Shown here in pieces: positions 1 to 5,349 of a stretch of DNA of 8,359 nt (positions are counted from its first letter, which is position 1; each line of letters begins with the position of its first letter). The stretch spans positions 1 through 8,359 of the forward strand of contig CAZVIH010000014.1 in assembly GCA_964627755.1 (NCBI GenBank), in the 5' to 3' direction. Source of the stretch: B10-G9 sp964627755. Lineage in GTDB: Bacteria; Chloroflexota; Anaerolineae; Anaerolineales; UBA11858. The notes below the pieces were generated by a model. That model worked only from the letters and a program-made list of their open reading frames with translations. It had not been told where the DNA came from and did not search any database. The translations under genes were made by a program, and so were the position numbers.

Positions 1-2
1 CC

Positions 3-428
3 GGGTTATATTGTGTGACTGGATCAAAAGGGATCAATATCAACGGCGGGTCTGTTTCCGGCAATGGAGTGACTTTGTTCATTCAGACAGGTGGCGTGAC
101 GATAAACGGCAACGTATCACCTGTCGATCTTCGGGCACCAGAAGAGACCCCAGACCCATCACCGGCTATTCCAGGTGTGTTAATTTACCTCGCCAACGGT
201 AATTCAAATACCATCAGCGTGACTGGAAACAGCACATCGTTTTACCTGGGGACGGTTTACGCTCCTGATGGCGACCTCTACTTTTCGGGATCATCTGGGA
301 CGGACCCGACATTCAATACTCAGCTGATCGGCAATAATGTTGAAGTCAGCGGCGGAGCTACGATAGATATCAACTTTAATGACGATGAAAACTTTGAACA
401 ACCGCCCTATATGGATTTATTGAAATAA
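3..428 (+). CDS. C-terminal part of a secreted Tad/TadG-like beta-repeat protein (5' truncated by window edge)
   Basis: The frame is open from base 3 with no stop, so this is the 3' end (141 codons plus TAA) of a longer gene. A GTG at 15 is internal and need not be the start. The protein is rich in Gly, Asn, Ser and Thr, with short beta-strand-like repeats around GGVTINGN, GNSNTISVTGNSTSFYLG, VYAPDGDLYFSG and NNVEVSGGATIDINF. It has no membrane segment and ends in an acidic NFNDDENFEQPP tail. From memory, this layout matches the C-terminal region of TadG-like proteins of Tad/Flp pilus loci in Chloroflexota and other environmental bacteria, where a Tad transmembrane segment lies far upstream. 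Such proteins are extracytoplasmic. A generic right-handed beta-helix or adhesin is the alternative. The family call is moderate; the secreted beta-repeat description is firmer. Confidence 0.6.
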   Translation, partial: GLYCVTGSKGININGGSVSGNGVTLFIQTGGVTINGNVSPVDLRAPEETPDPSPAIPGVLIYLANGNSNTISVTGNSTSFYLGTVYAPDGDLYFSGSSGTDPTFNTQLIGNNVEVSGGATIDINFNDDENFEQPPYMDLLK

Positions 429-448
429 TTCATCTGCAAATTGTTGGT

Positions 449-500
449 AATAACGCCCTGGTCTGTCCGCCCCGATAGATCAGGGCTTATTATTTACTCT
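449..500 (+). terminator. Hairpin terminator after the Tad-like gene
   Basis: The arm at 449-463 (AATAACGCCCTGGTC) pairs with 478-491 (GATCAGGGCTTATT) with one bulged C and one G.U pair, leaving a 14-nt loop. A T-rich run, TTATTATTTACTCTT, follows. It lies 20 nt after the stop, as expected for an intrinsic terminator. The T tract is interrupted, so efficiency is uncertain. Confidence 0.65.
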
Positions 501-538
501 TAACAAAGCTGTGATTAGCGTTTCGGTAAAATGAGTTT

Positions 539-544
539 TATAAT
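539..544 (+). promoter_or_regulatory. -10 box TATAAT for the hydrolase-LCP operon (possibly leaderless)
   Basis: A perfect TATAAT ends 7 nt before the ATG at 552. The best -35 is weak (TTAGCG, 515-520, 18-nt spacer). Transcription would start at about 551, giving an mRNA with essentially no leader. A second -10-like hexamer, TAAAAT, lies at 527-532. Both would place the transcription start downstream of the ATG at 531. Confidence 0.45.
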
Positions 545-551
545 TGAAATA

Positions 552-1499
552 ATGAAGAATTTTCAGAGATATTTTACAGTCAGTGTTTTGATTATTACAG
601 CTTTCTTGAGCTCCTGTCAGGGGACCCGAGCAAGCTCTGATGTTCTATCCCCTGACGAAACTGCTCAACCAGAAGCGCCTCCTTCAGATACTCCCAAACC
701 AACTGCAACCTTTACACCTGAACCTACATTCACACCTTCAGCCACTCCTATAGTGATATTGGATCCTGAACCCATTATGGTGAATTTCATTACGGAAGAT
801 GGTGAAGAACTTGAGGGTATTTACTATCCGGCCCCGGAAAACCCTGCACCGCTAATAATTCTTCTCCATTGGGCCCGGGGAGATTCCACGGAATGGGACC
901 AGATCGCACCCTGGCTTCAGAATAGAGATCAGCTAGTCAGAATCCCGGACTATAACCATTCCTGGAGGTCTTCAGATTGGTTTCCTGAATTCTCTTCGGA
1001 AGGTCCATTGGGGGTGTTTGTTTTTACTTTGAGAGATTGCCAGGACGGCTGTCAAACCTACGATCCGGAAGGTTGGCTGCTGGATATTGAAGCTGCCATG
1101 TTAAAAGCTTCTCAACTGCAAGGAGTTGATAAGAACAGGATCCTGACTGCTGGAGCGTCCATTGGCGCTGATGGCGCTTTATACGGCTGTGCCTGGTTAA
1201 ATCAATCTGGAACAGGTTCCTGCAAAGGCAGTTTCTCTTTATCCCCGGCTTCCTTATTAACACTGCCTTATGAAGAACTGGCAGGTCAGCTGATCGGTTT
1301 AGAGCCGCCTCTCCCGGTATACTGTTTATTTGGGTTGCGGGATGATGCTTCCGTAGAAACATGCTCTGAAATCCCGGGGTTGATTTCCGTAGACTATGGC
1401 TACATCGAGAATCATGGATTGGAACTTATCCAATCAGGCCGGGGTCCTGATCCGCTGGTCCTATTGAACGAATTTATTAATAGTTCCCTTGCTGAGTAG
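552..1499 (+). CDS. Lipoprotein with alpha/beta-hydrolase domain
   Basis: A 315-residue protein predicted to be lipid-anchored outside the membrane. Residues 1-22 form a lipoprotein signal: basic start MKNFQRYF, hydrophobic core, then LSSC with Cys22 as the lipidation site. Residues ~31-72 are a Pro/Thr linker with TPxPTxTP-like repeats. The hydrolase domain follows: LLHW near the oxyanion-hole position, GASIG with Ser203 as predicted nucleophile, Asp264/265 in FGLRDD as candidate acid, and His288 in ENHG. This resembles dienelactone-hydrolase/esterase folds; the substrate is unknown. Six further cysteines fall in three close pairs (CQDGC, GCAW..GSC, YCLF..ETC), which would fit disulfides in an exported protein. 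ATG 552 was chosen over the in-frame ATG 531 because a perfect TATAAT lies between them and the shorter form has a normal signal-peptide n-region. Neither ATG has a Shine-Dalgarno. It is followed by the LCP gene. Confidence 0.8.
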   Translation: MKNFQRYFTVSVLIITAFLSSCQGTRASSDVLSPDETAQPEAPPSDTPKPTATFTPEPTFTPSATPIVILDPEPIMVNFITEDGEELEGIYYPAPENPAPLIILLHWARGDSTEWDQIAPWLQNRDQLVRIPDYNHSWRSSDWFPEFSSEGPLGVFVFTLRDCQDGCQTYDPEGWLLDIEAAMLKASQLQGVDKNRILTAGASIGADGALYGCAWLNQSGTGSCKGSFSLSPASLLTLPYEELAGQLIGLEPPLPVYCLFGLRDDASVETCSEIPGLISVDYGYIENHGLELIQSGRGPDPLVLLNEFINSSLAE

Positions 1500-1504
1500 G
1501 GGAG
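1498..1504 (+). promoter_or_regulatory. Ribosome binding site of the LCP gene, overlapping the upstream stop
   Basis: AGGGGAG lies 8 nt before ATG 1513 and overlaps the TAG stop of the hydrolase (1497-1499). It selects ATG 1513 over the in-frame TTG at 1489 and suggests translational coupling of the two genes. Confidence 0.75.
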
Positions 1505-1512
1505 TGGAATTT

Positions 1513-2427
1513 ATGAAACGATTTGTTTACACCCTGGTGATTACTGGTTTGCTGATATCTTTTATTAATATCACTCCCGCTCAAGCAATGGGGCAGGGAG
1601 ATGGTATCTGTAATGGACCGGAAGAAGTTGTGTACATCCTAGTGGTTGGAACAGATACCAGGAGTGCAGGCTACCTGTATGGCCTGGCTGATTCTTCGAT
1701 GGTTATTAGAGTAGATTTTCAAAACCGGGAAGTAAGCGTGGTAGGTTTTCCGAGAGATCTCTGGGTAGTAATACCGGATGTTACAGAAGATAATGGCAGG
1801 ACCCACGGTAAATTTAATCAAGCATACTTTTTTGGGACCGAAGGCATGGGATATTATTCCGGTGAAGGGTACGGTGCCGGGTTAATGGCAGAAACCATAA
1901 AACAAAACTGGGGTCTTGAAATTGACCACTACATCGTCATGAATATGCGAACATTCCGGGATGTGGTTGATGCGATTGGTGGAATAGAGGTTTATAACCC
2001 GGCGCCGGTATATTCATTTCAACAGCCCAACCAACCCAAAGTACTTGTCGGAGGATATTTTTTCTCGGGTCAGGATGCGCTGATGTATGCCCGCTACCGT
2101 GATCCAAAAAATTCCGTTGACCGGGTAGACCGGCAGGCCATCATCATGAAAGGACTATTAAAACAGATCTTTAGCTTATCTACTATCCCCAAAATTCCTC
2201 AATTGATTGGGTTATATAAAGGTAATGTTCTGACCGATATGCATCTGGCGGAACTCAGCCAGTTTTTGTGTCTGGCAGCACAGACAGAATTTAATGATGT
2301 CCGGTTTGGAAGGATTCCCAAAGATTCTCTGTATATACCTGATTGGGAAGGGTTCGTCTGGTTGGAAAAAGAACCAGGGTCGATCGAAGCTTTGCTGCAG
2401 GACTTTCAAGAAGGGGATTGGCCTTAG
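1513..2427 (+). CDS. LytR-CpsA-Psr (LCP) family phosphotransferase
   Basis: A 304-residue extracytoplasmic enzyme. The LCP family transfers undecaprenyl-pyrophosphate-linked glycopolymers to the cell wall or to other acceptors. Family motifs run in order: LVVGTDTR (Asp48, Arg50), ADSS (Asp60), GFPRDLWV (Arg81, Asp82), GKFNQAY (Lys100), the FRDVVDAIGGIEV stretch (148-160), and ARYRD...SVDRVDRQ (Arg194, Arg196, Arg204, Gln208). These correspond to the metal- and pyrophosphate-binding residues known from characterised LCP proteins, so the enzyme looks intact. The N-terminus MKRFVYTLVITGLLISF..TPAQA looks like a signal peptide with an AxA-type cleavage site near residue 25. Many LCP proteins instead keep an N-terminal membrane anchor, so whether this one is released or stays tethered is open. 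It starts 13 nt after the lipoprotein hydrolase and is almost certainly cotranscribed with it. A strong terminator follows. Confidence 0.9.
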   Translation: MKRFVYTLVITGLLISFINITPAQAMGQGDGICNGPEEVVYILVVGTDTRSAGYLYGLADSSMVIRVDFQNREVSVVGFPRDLWVVIPDVTEDNGRTHGKFNQAYFFGTEGMGYYSGEGYGAGLMAETIKQNWGLEIDHYIVMNMRTFRDVVDAIGGIEVYNPAPVYSFQQPNQPKVLVGGYFFSGQDALMYARYRDPKNSVDRVDRQAIIMKGLLKQIFSLSTIPKIPQLIGLYKGNVLTDMHLAELSQFLCLAAQTEFNDVRFGRIPKDSLYIPDWEGFVWLEKEPGSIEALLQDFQEGDWP

Positions 2428-2456
2428 TGATCCCAGTTGCCAGGTGAAATAAATAG

Positions 2457-2489
2457 AAGATCCTGCGAATCATTCACAGGATCTTTTTT
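2457..2489 (+). terminator. Intrinsic terminator after the LCP gene
   Basis: Perfect 9-bp stem AAGATCCTG (2457-2465) / CAGGATCTT (2477-2485), an 11-nt loop, and a run of six T (2484-2489). It lies 30 nt after the stop and ends the hydrolase-LCP operon. Confidence 0.9.
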
Positions 2490-2569
2490 CAATGTATGAC
2501 CTTTTATGAATGGATCGTTAAAAAGTCTCGCTGTTATTTTAAGGGCAGCAGGCAATCAAGGGAGCAAAT

Positions 2570-2947
2570 ATGGAAAAACCAGATGTTGACCAGATGATAA
2601 CATTTATCCATGTAGCAGACCTGTTAGAATCAAAAAAATTTTACGAAGGGATAATGGGTTTTCCGCTTCGCCTTGACCAGGGAGAATGCCGGATTGTGGA
2701 AACAAGTCAGGGGGGAGGATTATTGGGGTATTGTGCCCGAGATCAGAGCTCAGAATTAGGAGGTAGTCTCATTATCACTCTGGTTACGTCTTCAGTGGAT
2801 GAGTGGTATGAGTATTTGATAAACTGCGGAATTATAATCGCAGATCCTCCCGGGTTTGATCATAAATATAAAATCTACCACTTTTTCTTTAATGATCCAG
2901 ATGGATTTAAATTGGAAATCCAGGAATTCAGGGATCCAGACTGGTAA
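2570..2947 (+). CDS. VOC superfamily (glyoxalase/bleomycin-resistance fold) protein
   Basis: A 125-residue soluble protein, the usual length for a single-chain VOC protein with two beta-alpha-beta-beta-beta modules. Module 1 begins ITFIHVADLLESKKFYEGIMGF; the FYe..lGF pattern is characteristic, and His14 is a candidate metal ligand. Module 2 begins at GSLIITLVTSSVDEWYEYL and ends YHFFFNDPDGFKLEIQEF, with the hallmark DPDG and Glu116 as a candidate ligand. The family includes glyoxalases, extradiol dioxygenases and antibiotic-binding proteins. Nothing here identifies the substrate, so no specific function is assigned. The start is set by AAGGGAG (2558-2564), 5 nt before the ATG. It is probably monocistronic: a terminator precedes it and the next gene is convergent, 7 nt away. 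Confidence 0.85.
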   Translation: MEKPDVDQMITFIHVADLLESKKFYEGIMGFPLRLDQGECRIVETSQGGGLLGYCARDQSSELGGSLIITLVTSSVDEWYEYLINCGIIIADPPGFDHKYKIYHFFFNDPDGFKLEIQEFRDPDW

Positions 2948-2969
2948 TTATCGTTCAGAAAAATGATAA
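2948..2969. other. Hairpin between two convergent stop codons
   Basis: TTATCGTT (2948-2955) pairs with AATGATAA (2962-2969) around CAGAAA, giving 8 bp with one G.U pair. It starts right after the VOC stop and spans the minus-strand stop (2955-2957). No T tract follows on either strand, so it is at best a weak bidirectional 3'-end structure. Confidence 0.35.
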
Positions 2970-4097
2970 CTGGTGGGCAGGGGATTTTCCATCGATCAGG
3001 ATATATGGAGCAGTTCTCTCAGTTAATAACCTGAGCCTTTTTAACTGAGTATAGGATCTCAATCGTTCAATCCGCCTTAAATTGAGGATATTTTCAACTC
3101 TTAGCGGTCCCAGACCCGGGACCCGCAGCAGCTGTTCCCTGGGGGCATGGTTTATTTCTAGGGGTGAATGTAGAAGGTGTTGATCGGCCCAGGCAGATTT
3201 AGGATCCTTTTCCAAGGGGAGATTTCCTGAATTATGATAATTGAGATCTTCGACAGAAAACCCGTAATCCCTAAGTAAGAAAAATGCCTGATACAATCGG
3301 AACTCCCTGAGAGGAGGGGAGGGAGCTTTATTTTCAAGGGGAGTACCCTGAATAGGGTTAAAACTCGAAAAATAGGCTCGGGTAATTCCGCTATTTTTAT
3401 GCAAGTAGGCAGTTGTTGAGAGGATATCAAGGTCTGTTTCACCTGCTGCGCCAACCACAAATTGTGTTGTTGAAGAGGGCCATTTACCCTTCCAGGCCTT
3501 GGCTGGGGATTTATTAAACCGGATCTGCTGGATCCATGCCAGGGGAGTGAGCAGATCTGACTGGAGGTTCTTCTGGGGAGCAAGAACTGCGAGAGCAGCT
3601 GAATGGGGTGCCTCCAGATTAACAGAGAGGCGATCTGCCAATAACATGGCTCGTTCAACCTGATCATATTCAGCCCCTGGCATGATCTTCAAATGTAAAT
3701 AACCTTTAAATTGAAATTTATCACGCAAGATCGCAGCAGTATCTAGTAATTGGTCTTGGGTTTTGATTGCGCCATCAAATATACTCGAGCTGAGGAATAT
3801 ACCTTCCACAAAACCACTCCGGTACAGCGAATCAAAAAGATGGGCAAAATCATCAGGTGTGAATGCAGCTCTGGGCATATCCCGTTGGGCCCGAAAAGGG
3901 CAGTAGCGGCAGTTATTTTCGCAGTAAGAACTCAGCAACGTCTTTAGAAGCTTGATCCTGCGCCCATTTGGCATAAGGGCGTTTTTTACTGTAATAGCCT
4001 CGCGCCCTCCAGGAGGTAAGGGATTTAGGTGGCAATCCTCTGCTGGTTCAAGGTGCATTTGTTTTGTGAGCAGTTCAAGGCGTTCTATATCACTCAT
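2955..4097 (-). CDS. Putative DNA modification/repair radical SAM protein with C-terminal helix-hairpin-helix
   Basis: 380 residues from ATG 4097 (386 from ATG 4115). In 386-residue numbering the radical SAM cluster motif is C65-x3-C69-x2-C72 (YCENNCRYCPFR). It is followed by family-like stretches PRAAFTPDDF, VEGIFLSSS, GYLHLKIMPGAE, LADRLSVNLEAPH, TQFVVGAAGETD, a YFSSFNPIQGTPLE region and FRLYQAFFLLRDYGF. The C-terminus has a helix-hairpin-helix around VPGLG (332-336), a DNA-binding element. This order matches, from memory, the family named 'putative DNA modification/repair radical SAM protein' (TIGR03916), typically encoded beside a uracil-DNA-glycosylase-like partner. No partner is visible here. 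The reaction is uncharacterised to my knowledge. The shorter start is preferred because TATACT lies 6 nt before it, inside the longer reading frame, and the longer start lacks a Shine-Dalgarno. It is divergent from the recombinase gene. Confidence 0.85.
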   Translation of the reverse strand: MSDIERLELLTKQMHLEPAEDCHLNPLPPGGREAITVKNALMPNGRRIKLLKTLLSSYCENNCRYCPFRAQRDMPRAAFTPDDFAHLFDSLYRSGFVEGIFLSSSIFDGAIKTQDQLLDTAAILRDKFQFKGYLHLKIMPGAEYDQVERAMLLADRLSVNLEAPHSAALAVLAPQKNLQSDLLTPLAWIQQIRFNKSPAKAWKGKWPSSTTQFVVGAAGETDLDILSTTAYLHKNSGITRAYFSSFNPIQGTPLENKAPSPPLREFRLYQAFFLLRDYGFSVEDLNYHNSGNLPLEKDPKSAWADQHLLHSPLEINHAPREQLLRVPGLGPLRVENILNLRRIERLRSYTQLKRLRLLTERTAPYILIDGKSPAHQLSFF

Positions 4098-4103
4098 AAC
4101 ATT

Positions 4104-4109
4104 AGTATA
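4104..4109 (-). promoter_or_regulatory. -10 box TATACT for the radical SAM gene (possibly leaderless)
   Basis: On the minus strand TATACT is followed by 6 nt and then ATG 4097. Transcription would begin at or next to the start codon. Upstream TTCTTG (17-nt spacer) or TTGTAG (14-nt spacer) are poor -35 matches, so the promoter call rests on the -10 alone. Confidence 0.4.
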
Positions 4110-4115
4110 GCACAT

Positions 4116-4254
4116 ATGTTCTACTACAAGAATAATAAACAGTTATAAAAGTGAAGTAAAACCTGAGCTTGTGAGTAAAATAAATAGGGCATTTAGTTAA
4201 ACCCCAGGATGATCCAGGAATAGTTTATTGCTGACATTATCTTGGAGCAGGGGC
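4116..4254. other. Non-coding divergent spacer, nothing recognised
   Basis: An AT-rich stretch between the radical SAM gene and the recombinase promoter. I see no tRNA, riboswitch or conserved hairpin. There is only a short imperfect direct repeat (CCAGGAT / ATCCAGGA, ~4204-4219), too short to weigh. Confidence 0.5.
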
Positions 4255-4283
4255 TTGACGAATTGCCAGAATACCAGTAAAAT
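4255..4283 (+). promoter_or_regulatory. Sigma70-type promoter for the tyrosine recombinase
   Basis: -35 TTGACG (4255-4260), 17-bp spacer, -10 TAAAAT (4278-4283). Each hexamer matches consensus at 5 of 6 positions with optimal spacing, making this the best promoter in the window. Transcription should start near 4290, at the first base of the dif-like site, leaving a leader of about 57 nt before TTG 4347. Confidence 0.75.
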
Positions 4284-4289
4284 CCTTAC

Positions 4290-4317
4290 GGTTGTGATAA
4301 GTATTATTATCGTAAGC
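4290..4317 (+). other. Candidate Xer recombination site (dif-like), 28 bp
   Basis: Left arm GGTTGTGATAA (4290-4300), 6-bp centre GTATTA (4301-4306), right arm TTATCGTAAGC (4307-4317). The arms are dyad-symmetric at 8 of 11 positions, with five perfect innermost pairs (GATAA/TTATC). Compared with E. coli dif (arm GGTGCGCATAA, centre TGTATA, arm TTATGTTAAAT), each arm matches 7 of 11 and the whole site 16 of 28, including the conserved inner ATAA and TTAT. It lies 30 bp upstream of a Xer-like recombinase gene, at the predicted transcription start. A plain operator, or a weak AT-rich leader hairpin, is the alternative. The symmetry and spacing are seen directly; the function is inferred. Confidence 0.55.
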
Positions 4318-4329
4318 ATTCGTTTTTGA

Positions 4330-4336
4330 GGGAGGA
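4330..4336 (+). promoter_or_regulatory. Ribosome binding site selecting TTG 4347 as recombinase start
   Basis: GGGAGGA ends 10 nt before TTG 4347. The alternative in-frame TTG at 4326 lies upstream of this site and has no Shine-Dalgarno of its own, so the 329-residue form is preferred. There is no nearby in-frame ATG. Confidence 0.6.
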
Positions 4337-4346
4337 TCGCCCTATT

Positions 4347-5336
4347 TTGGCAAAAAGCACTTCTTTCACCCTGCTTCAGACAGTTCAGGACTATCTGGAT
4401 AGTGTTGGTTTATCACGGAGCGAAAATACTGCCCGCACTTACTCTAATGCCATGCGCTCTTTCTTGGAATCGTGGTTAAAACATGGTGGAGATCCGCAGG
4501 AAGATCCCGTAGAAAGAATATCCGAAAGTTTTATCGCTGATTTCGCAGCAGATCTTAAATCTTACTCACCCAATACGGAACAGCTCTATATCACAGCTGC
4601 AACAGGGTTTTATGAGTATCTTGCAGCAGAAAGACTGGCAGATATCAACCTGCCTCGGCTGAGGATGCTGATCAAGCGCAGATCCAGGAGAACGGGACAG
4701 CGTCTACCCCAGTTTCCTAAGGAAGATATCCATAAAGTATTAAACTATGCGAAATCACTAAATATGGCCCCGGTTGAGCATAAGAGGCAGCGATTACAGC
4801 TGTTAAGAGACCGAGCTTTTATTTTGACATTAGCTGATACGGGTTTAAGGGTCCATGAAGCATGCAACCTGCGCCGGGGGGACCTGGATTGGCAAGAAGG
4901 AAAGGCTGTTATCATAGGAAAAGGCAACCAGGAAGCCGTTGTGCGATTTTCTACCCGAGCTTTGACCGCCTTAAGGGACTATATCAACACCCGGGCGGAA
5001 ATTGATGGGGCTTATGGGAGATCACTAACCTCGTTACCCCTATTTGCCAGGCATGACTTGGGAGCCGGAGATCGTGTGGAGCCGATCAGTACTACCACGG
5101 GGAGGAATATCATCAAACAACGTGTCCGGGAAGCATTAGGAGATGATGCAGTAGGGACGATTACTCCCCATTCTTTTCGGCATTATTTTGTCACAGAAGT
5201 TTTGCAAGGTTCAGGTGGCAATATTAAACTGGCGCAAAAGCTTGCCAGGCATAAGAACATTCAAGTTACCCAACGCTACGCTCATCTTAGTGATGAAGAA
5301 TTGGACAAAGGATATTACGATATATTTGAAGAATAA
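4347..5336 (+). CDS. Xer-like tyrosine recombinase
   Basis: A 329-residue site-specific recombinase that would cut and rejoin DNA through a 3'-phosphotyrosine. The N-terminal SAM-like core-binding domain (~7-105) holds TVQDYLDSVGLSRSENTARTYSNAM. The catalytic domain has the full set of residues: Arg168 (TGLRVHE), Lys192 (IGKGNQ), His275 and Arg278 (PHSFRH), His302 (LARHKNIQVT) and nucleophile Tyr311 (QRYAHLSDEEL). The box before Tyr reads ARH rather than the commoner GH. Length and the short tail after Tyr fit the Xer group (XerC/D ~300, XerS/XerH ~355-360) better than large phage integrases. It uses a TTG start. Upstream are a strong promoter and a dif-like site. No tRNA, phage or transposon genes flank it. 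It could instead be an integrase of a decayed element, or a general XerC/D homologue. The AKR gene begins 13 nt after its stop. Confidence 0.88.
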   Translation: MAKSTSFTLLQTVQDYLDSVGLSRSENTARTYSNAMRSFLESWLKHGGDPQEDPVERISESFIADFAADLKSYSPNTEQLYITAATGFYEYLAAERLADINLPRLRMLIKRRSRRTGQRLPQFPKEDIHKVLNYAKSLNMAPVEHKRQRLQLLRDRAFILTLADTGLRVHEACNLRRGDLDWQEGKAVIIGKGNQEAVVRFSTRALTALRDYINTRAEIDGAYGRSLTSLPLFARHDLGAGDRVEPISTTTGRNIIKQRVREALGDDAVGTITPHSFRHYFVTEVLQGSGGNIKLAQKLARHKNIQVTQRYAHLSDEELDKGYYDIFEE

Positions 5337-5349
5337 GGAGAATTTAGTT

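Noticed and set aside
531..551. ATG 531 as start of the lipoprotein
   Set aside because: No Shine-Dalgarno; the added residues MSFIIEI put acidic and hydrophobic residues before the signal n-region, and a perfect TATAAT lies within this segment.
1489..1512. TTG start for the LCP gene
   Set aside because: It overlaps the upstream gene and lies before the ribosome binding site. ATG 1513 has AGGGGAG at 8 nt and gives a normal signal peptide.
2491..2569. Extended -10 (TGTTATTTT, 2532-2540) as promoter of the VOC gene
   Set aside because: The hexamer matches only 4 of 6 and no -35 is seen at 16-18 nt, so it is too weak to list.
3158..3667. Long minus-strand frame of 169 codons inside the radical SAM gene
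   Set aside because: It overlaps a well-supported family member in another frame on the same strand and its translation shows no domain; it is a shadow.
4286..4315. Leader RNA hairpin or riboswitch upstream of the recombinase
   Set aside because: The RNA stem would be GATAA/TTATC plus TTAC/GTAA with a bulge, all AT-rich and weak. No riboswitch fold was recognised. The DNA-level inverted repeat is the better reading.
4326..5336. Recombinase as evidence of an integrated mobile element
   Set aside because: No tRNA, flanking direct repeats, excisionase, phage, conjugation or transposase genes are visible. Neighbours are ordinary metabolic genes.
5188..5349. 54-residue N-terminal extension of the aldo/keto reductase frame
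   Set aside because: It overlaps the conserved C-terminus of the recombinase, including its catalytic Tyr region. A good Shine-Dalgarno precedes ATG 5350, where the AKR fold begins.
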